From contig CM046311.1 of NCBI GenBank assembly GCA_025267735.1, positions 32,650,895 through 32,714,894 of the forward strand: a stretch of 64,000 nucleotides of DNA, in the 5' to 3' direction. Source of the stretch: Mactra quadrangularis (taxonomy: Eukaryota > Mollusca > Bivalvia > Venerida > Mactridae). The notes under the pieces were generated by a model, which did no database searches, was not told the origin of the DNA, and worked only from the letters and a program-made list of their open reading frames with translations. Shown here one piece after another: positions 27,701 to 33,700 of this stretch. A program made the position numbers and the translations under genes. Each line of letters starts with the position of its first letter. Position 1 is the stretch's first letter.

Positions 27701-30700
27701 ATCTAAATTCCATTGTAAGATCTAAGACAACCAAGGACTGGGTGGAGCACCACAAGCAAATCCAACAGCAAGTGGGCTCAGGTGGCCAGTCAGTTGCTCT
27801 AATAACAAGGTAATTAGGGACTTTAGTCAGTTATCTTTCCTTGATAAAATCTGAACCAATCCAATTGGTAAGTAGGTCCTTACAGTTGGAATCCTCGGAT
27901 TTTATCATTGAATTCCTATGTAAGGGTAACAAAATATTTCATCTAATATCTTTCTTGTTAATAAAGATATTAACAGAAGTGATGGAACTTTGATAGTTCT
28001 TTAACTTAAAAAATGTTAGCTTGAATGTCAAACAAATTAAATGATATACAAAAAAGTTATTTAAGATTATATTTGGCAAATTAACATTGAAAAGTAACGG
28101 TAAAATCCGAGTAATCCAACTAATTAGACCTTATTTTGAAGAGTATACAAGGGGAAATAACTGACTAAAGTCCCTTATTAGCAAGTGCTGAGAATGGAGG
28201 CAAACCTACTGCCAGGTTGTCTTGGAAGATATTGTCCAAATGCAGACCCAGCTTGTCCCCTTTATGGTGTTAACTTCACAACTGAGCATTTTCTGTTCAC
28301 TTGTACAAAGTAAAGCTCTCCCAGGACTGAGCTGAAAACTGCCTTGCAAAATCTGGGTATTAACTTTGATATCCAAAACCTGTTAGATCCTAGCAAGGCA
28401 GTTAGAGGCTCAGTCTATAGGGCACTATAGATCTACATAGTAGACTGTCAAATGAAAGACAAAATCTAGAGCCCACCAACTCAGTCTGTGCAAATACCAT
28501 ATGAGTTACATAAACACTGCATAAAAACACCAAAATGAATTTAAAATATCTAATTAAACTTATTTGAAAGTTCTGAAAAGAAATCAATTCTGAGGAACCC
28601 AAAACCTCTTTTTTTAATGCTATTTACTAGCAAAATTAAAAAAGCCCTTAATTCATTTGTATTAAATATATCCTAGGATGCAAATCCTACTTTAATAAAC
28701 ATTATCAGGGTCTTTTTACCCAGATAAAACACTATTACCAGACATTCCGGGTTACTAAAACCCATAAATTTAACAAATATTCAACAAATCTGTTGAATTG
28801 TAAAATTATTTTACATTATTTAATTTCTACTATACAGGAATATATATTCTTTAATCAAATCATGTTGAAATTTATGTTTTTTTACTACAAAAAGACATTA
28901 TTTTGTCTATTTTATACAATTTAGCCTATTAAAAGGCTTTAAAACCTTTAATTTTACAATTTCTTAAACTAATTATGGGCTAGGAACCTGTAAAAAAACA
29001 AAAGACCCGAAATTACCATCTTAAACACAGTAATATATACAAAAAACTTCATAAATATACCTTATGACAAAATTCTTTTAAATTTAGAGCTAAAATGTCT
29101 TATGTTTTAGAATTTCACGTCATATTTTTACTAAAATACCAACAAAACATCTATTGGAACATCTATTAAAGTTCATTTTCTGCTCCAATACTGAAAAAAT
29201 ATCAAAGTGAATAACTCTTAAGAAAATATAATAGAGTTTTCAATAATAAGTCAGTCAAGAGTTTCTCCGGTCGATAAGATCCAATTACCCCGGATATGTT
29301 AAATAAACCGGGGTAGTTACTTGGTATTTGCACTATATTGGGATCCCACAATTAATAATACAATACTACTATTTAACTTTTTCTATAGTACCTATGGATT
29401 GAGTCTTTTGTGCTCTGTACAGAAGATTTCATTCAAAAAGTACACTAACTTTTAGTAAAATTTTATACCTTTTAGTATACTGATAAAACAGTCTATTACT
29501 AATGTACAAATCTCTCATAAGATCAAAAATTGAATATGGAGCTGAAATCTATTCTGTAGCTAGCCCCTCCCAACTCCAAAGACTAAATATTATACAAAAT
29601 AAACCATTGAGAATTGCTCTAAGGGCCTTACCAACCACCCCACAGCATCTTTTAGAAGCAGAGGCAGGAGTCATGCCACTCATTTTCAGAAGGTCTGGGC
29701 AGGCTGTTAAATTTTGGACCAGGGCTCAAACCAAAAAAACTAAAACAAAACCTGAATGCTATCATTTGGACTGGTTCATTCTGCCACAGGAGCTTCCAAA
29801 ATCCTCCTGCACCATTTGGAGCCAAAATTGAGCTCCTAAAGGCAAGAATGGGCCTCAGTGATGTGCAGGTAGCAGACTTAATTCAGACCAAAAATACCCC
29901 ACCCTTGGCTGCTCTCACCCCCATCAGTTGACCTCACCCTGAGCACTACAGCAAAGGGTGAGGTAGACCCTATCATTTTGAAATCCAATTTTTTTTCCAT
30001 TAAATACAACGATTTCATTAAAGTATATTTAGATGGACCAAAATGCCTAGTAACTGGCAAAGTTGCAAGTGCATTCAATGTACCATCTGCAAATACAAAA
30101 TCAATAGATAGAATCATTAACAACTGTTCTATCTATACAGCAGAAATGGTTGCCATAGACTCCTCCATGGGCTGGGTTTTGAAAAAAAAGGTTTTCCATT
30201 TTTTATAAAATAATTAATTACAATTACCACTGTTTTTCACACACTGTCAGTAATTAATTGACAATTAATTGATCAGAGCAATTAATTGGCCCCATCCCTG
30301 GTTAAAAACCTTAAATTTTCCCAAAATTTTTCACTTTTTATGGATTGGAGACATATAATGACGTCATTAAACATAATAATATTAATGTAACCATTGTAAT
30401 ATAAACCAAATGGCATTAAACAATATTAAAAACATAAGAATTTCAAATTTCAGAACTAAAATTCTCAATATTTTAGATTTATCACACTTTGTTTACATTA
30501 TAGTCCACTCTAAAAATACAAATGACTGGAATATTAGTCTTAAAAAACCTTTATAAGTATATATAGTTGATACAATTGTAACAGCTAGGGTGATAACTTT
30601 ATTTTATATATATAACATTACATTTCTTACTTTAAGGGAGACAACTCAAAAACCTTAGTTCAGTGATTGTATACTGGTTATTTCCCTTACTCTAATATAC

Positions 30701-33700
30701 TAAGTATGTTTTTTATAAAACCTGATTAAATTTTATGTGGCGGGAAAATATAATGCTTTTCCAGTGATATTAATTGTACTTTGATAGAATAAACTGGTTT
30801 AGACCTATTTTAGTCACTGACCATCCCTTTTCATAAAATCAAATCTGATGTAAGCTAGAGCTCATAGAGATCAGACCCGAAATAGAATGTAGACATATTA
30901 TTTATTTAGACTTGAATTAGATTTATTATGTTAAGATTTTATGATTAATTGACACACGGATTGCAAGATGACTTGGTGAGAAAGTAATACATTTGTAAAC
31001 GTCTTATTCATAATTGGACGTTAAATTTCATGGTATTTATAGTATTCATTGAATTCATAGAATTAACGTACAATCCATAGTTATTGGAGAAGAGTTACTT
31101 CCCTTGTTTGTTCTTAAACGAACCCACACTCAACCAACCTTAGATTTAGGACAAGGTTACACAATTTCATCAAATTAAAGTTTATTTTTCTAAATAGTTT
31201 TGATTTCTACATCAATAATGTCAAAATTTGGCTTGTATACTTAATAAATGGAAAAGGATCTCCAATCCTAAAGATCCAATTACCCCGGCTTAGTTAAAAG
31301 TAACCGGGGTAATCATACTCTTGCACTCTGTTTGGATCCCCGCAACCATAGAAATAAATTTATTTCATGTACAAATCTTGTTTTGCTTTTTGATTGAGAT
31401 TTCTGCACTATGTGCTTCAACCTTTGATCAAGAAGTAAATAACTTTGTACTCATTTGTACCTAACCCGGGTCGATAGCGCAGTTGGTAGCGCGTCGGGAT
31501 TTGGATACTCGTGCCCGAGGGGGTGCGGGTTCGAATCCCACCCGGGGAGGTTATACCCTTCCATGAAAATTTGACAATAATGTCGATTTTTCTCCATTGG
31601 TTAGATAATATGGAGAAGTTTCCGGCCTTATGGAAGGGTAGGTGAGTACTGGTTATAGACAATGGTCCAGGAAAGCAAGGTTAGGTGCGCTGGACGCCGT
31701 GAAATGACCTAAATTGTGTTGATACGGCGTTAAATCCAATAAACAAACAAATCATTTGTATTTAAAATCAAAAGTAACAATCACTGTGATTTTTAAGGAA
31801 AATCTTTTAAAGTCCTCAGTTTTTTAGTATTTTTTTTCAATTTGAAAAATAAAAAAGTGTCAATAAGTGCATCATTTTCACGCTGATTGCTTTGAAAAAT
31901 TTTTCACGGGTACATTTGAAAAATAAGGGCACTGCGAGTGGACAAAACAGAGCCATTTTGAATGTAAATTTTGTTCGACAGATCGACATCCTTCTTCTAT
32001 AAATAAATACATCTTTATATTAACATACAATTTGTCGCAATTAAATGGAGTTTATCGCACATCTATATACCAAATTAAAGCTTGTTCTATATACAATTTG
32101 ATTTCGTGAATAGATAGGTAAATGATTTATAAAACATGTTTTTATTAACAGCAGAAGGATGTCAGTCGAACACAAAATTCACATTCGAAAATGGGCCCGT
32201 TTTGTTCACTCACATGGCCCTTATTGTTTATTTACTGTTCAAATTTTACCCGTCAAAACATTTTCCAAACAATCAGCTTTAAAAAAGATGCATAATATCA
32301 CATGTTTTGTCTAAATTGTGGCTTAAAATAAGACTCGGTAATTAGCATGTTTTCGCCCCTTTAAATGAAAAAAACAAACCGAACTGTGGTCGGGCGATTT
32401 TACGAACTTGATATATAAACATAAATTTTGTCCAAATTAAGACGAGTTATTCACTCATTTATACACCAAAAGAAAGCTTATTGTATTGCCAGTCTGATTT
32501 TGTGTTTTCGTTGGTAAATTAATTAAAAATACGTGTATTTATTTGTAGCAGAAGGATGTCACTCAAACCGAAATGTACGTCCGAAAATAGGGCTACTTGT
32601 TACACTCGTCTTACTGTTATTCTTTTACGAAAATTCAAAATCGACCTGTCTAAACCTTTTCTTATGTATCAGCTTTAAACTGATGCATAATATCACGTGT
32701 TTTGTCTTAATTGAGGGTTAAAATAAGACTCGGTAAATAGCATGTATTTGCACTTTTTGTATTGAAAATATCGAACCGGACTTCCGCACTGAGAATTTTC
32801 GTACTTGATATATTAACAAACAATTTGTCGCAATTAAATTGAGTTTATCGCACATCTATATACCAAATTAAAGCTTGTTCTATATACAATTTGATTTTGT
32901 GATTAGATAGGTAAAATAATTAATAAAACATGTTTTTATTAACAGCAGAAGGATGTCAGTCGAACACAAAATTCACATTCGAAAATGGGCCCGTTTTATT
33001 CACTCACCAGGTCCTCAATGTTTATCTAGTGTTCAAAATGTACCCGTCCAGACATTTTTCTAACAATCGGCTTTAAAATGATGCATAATATCACATGTTT
33101 TGTCTTAATTGTGGCTTAAAATAAGACTCGGTAATTAGCATGTTTTCGCACATTTCAATGAAAAAATCAAACCGAACTGTGGTCGGGCGATCTTACAAAC
33201 TTGATATATAAACATATATTTTGTCCAAATTAAGACGAGTTATTCAATCATTCATATACCAAAAGAAAGCTTATTCTATTGCCAGTTTGATTTTGAGATT
33301 TGGTTGGTAAATTAATTAAAATACGTGTATTTGTTTGTAGCAGAAGGATGTCACTCAAACCGAAATGTACGTCCGAAAATAGGGCCACTTTTTACATTCG
33401 TCTTGCTGTTATTCTTTTACTAAAATAAAAAAATCGACCTGTCTAAACCTTTTCCTATGTATCAGCTTTAAAATGATGCATAATATCACGTGTTTTGTCT
33501 TAATTTTGGTTTAAAATAAGACTCGGTAATTAGCATGTATTTGCACTTTTTTATTGAAACTATCGAACCGAACTTCCGCACTGAGAATTTTCGTACTTGA
33601 TATATTTACATATATTTTGTCGCAATTAAAATGAATTTATAGCGCATCTACATACCAAATTAAAGCTTGTTCTATATATAATTTGATTTTGTGATTAGAT

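Noticed and set aside
31450..31545. tRNA gene with clear A and B boxes
   Set aside because: The anticodon arm has a loop far over seven bases and a SINE body and tail follow, so it is a SINE head.
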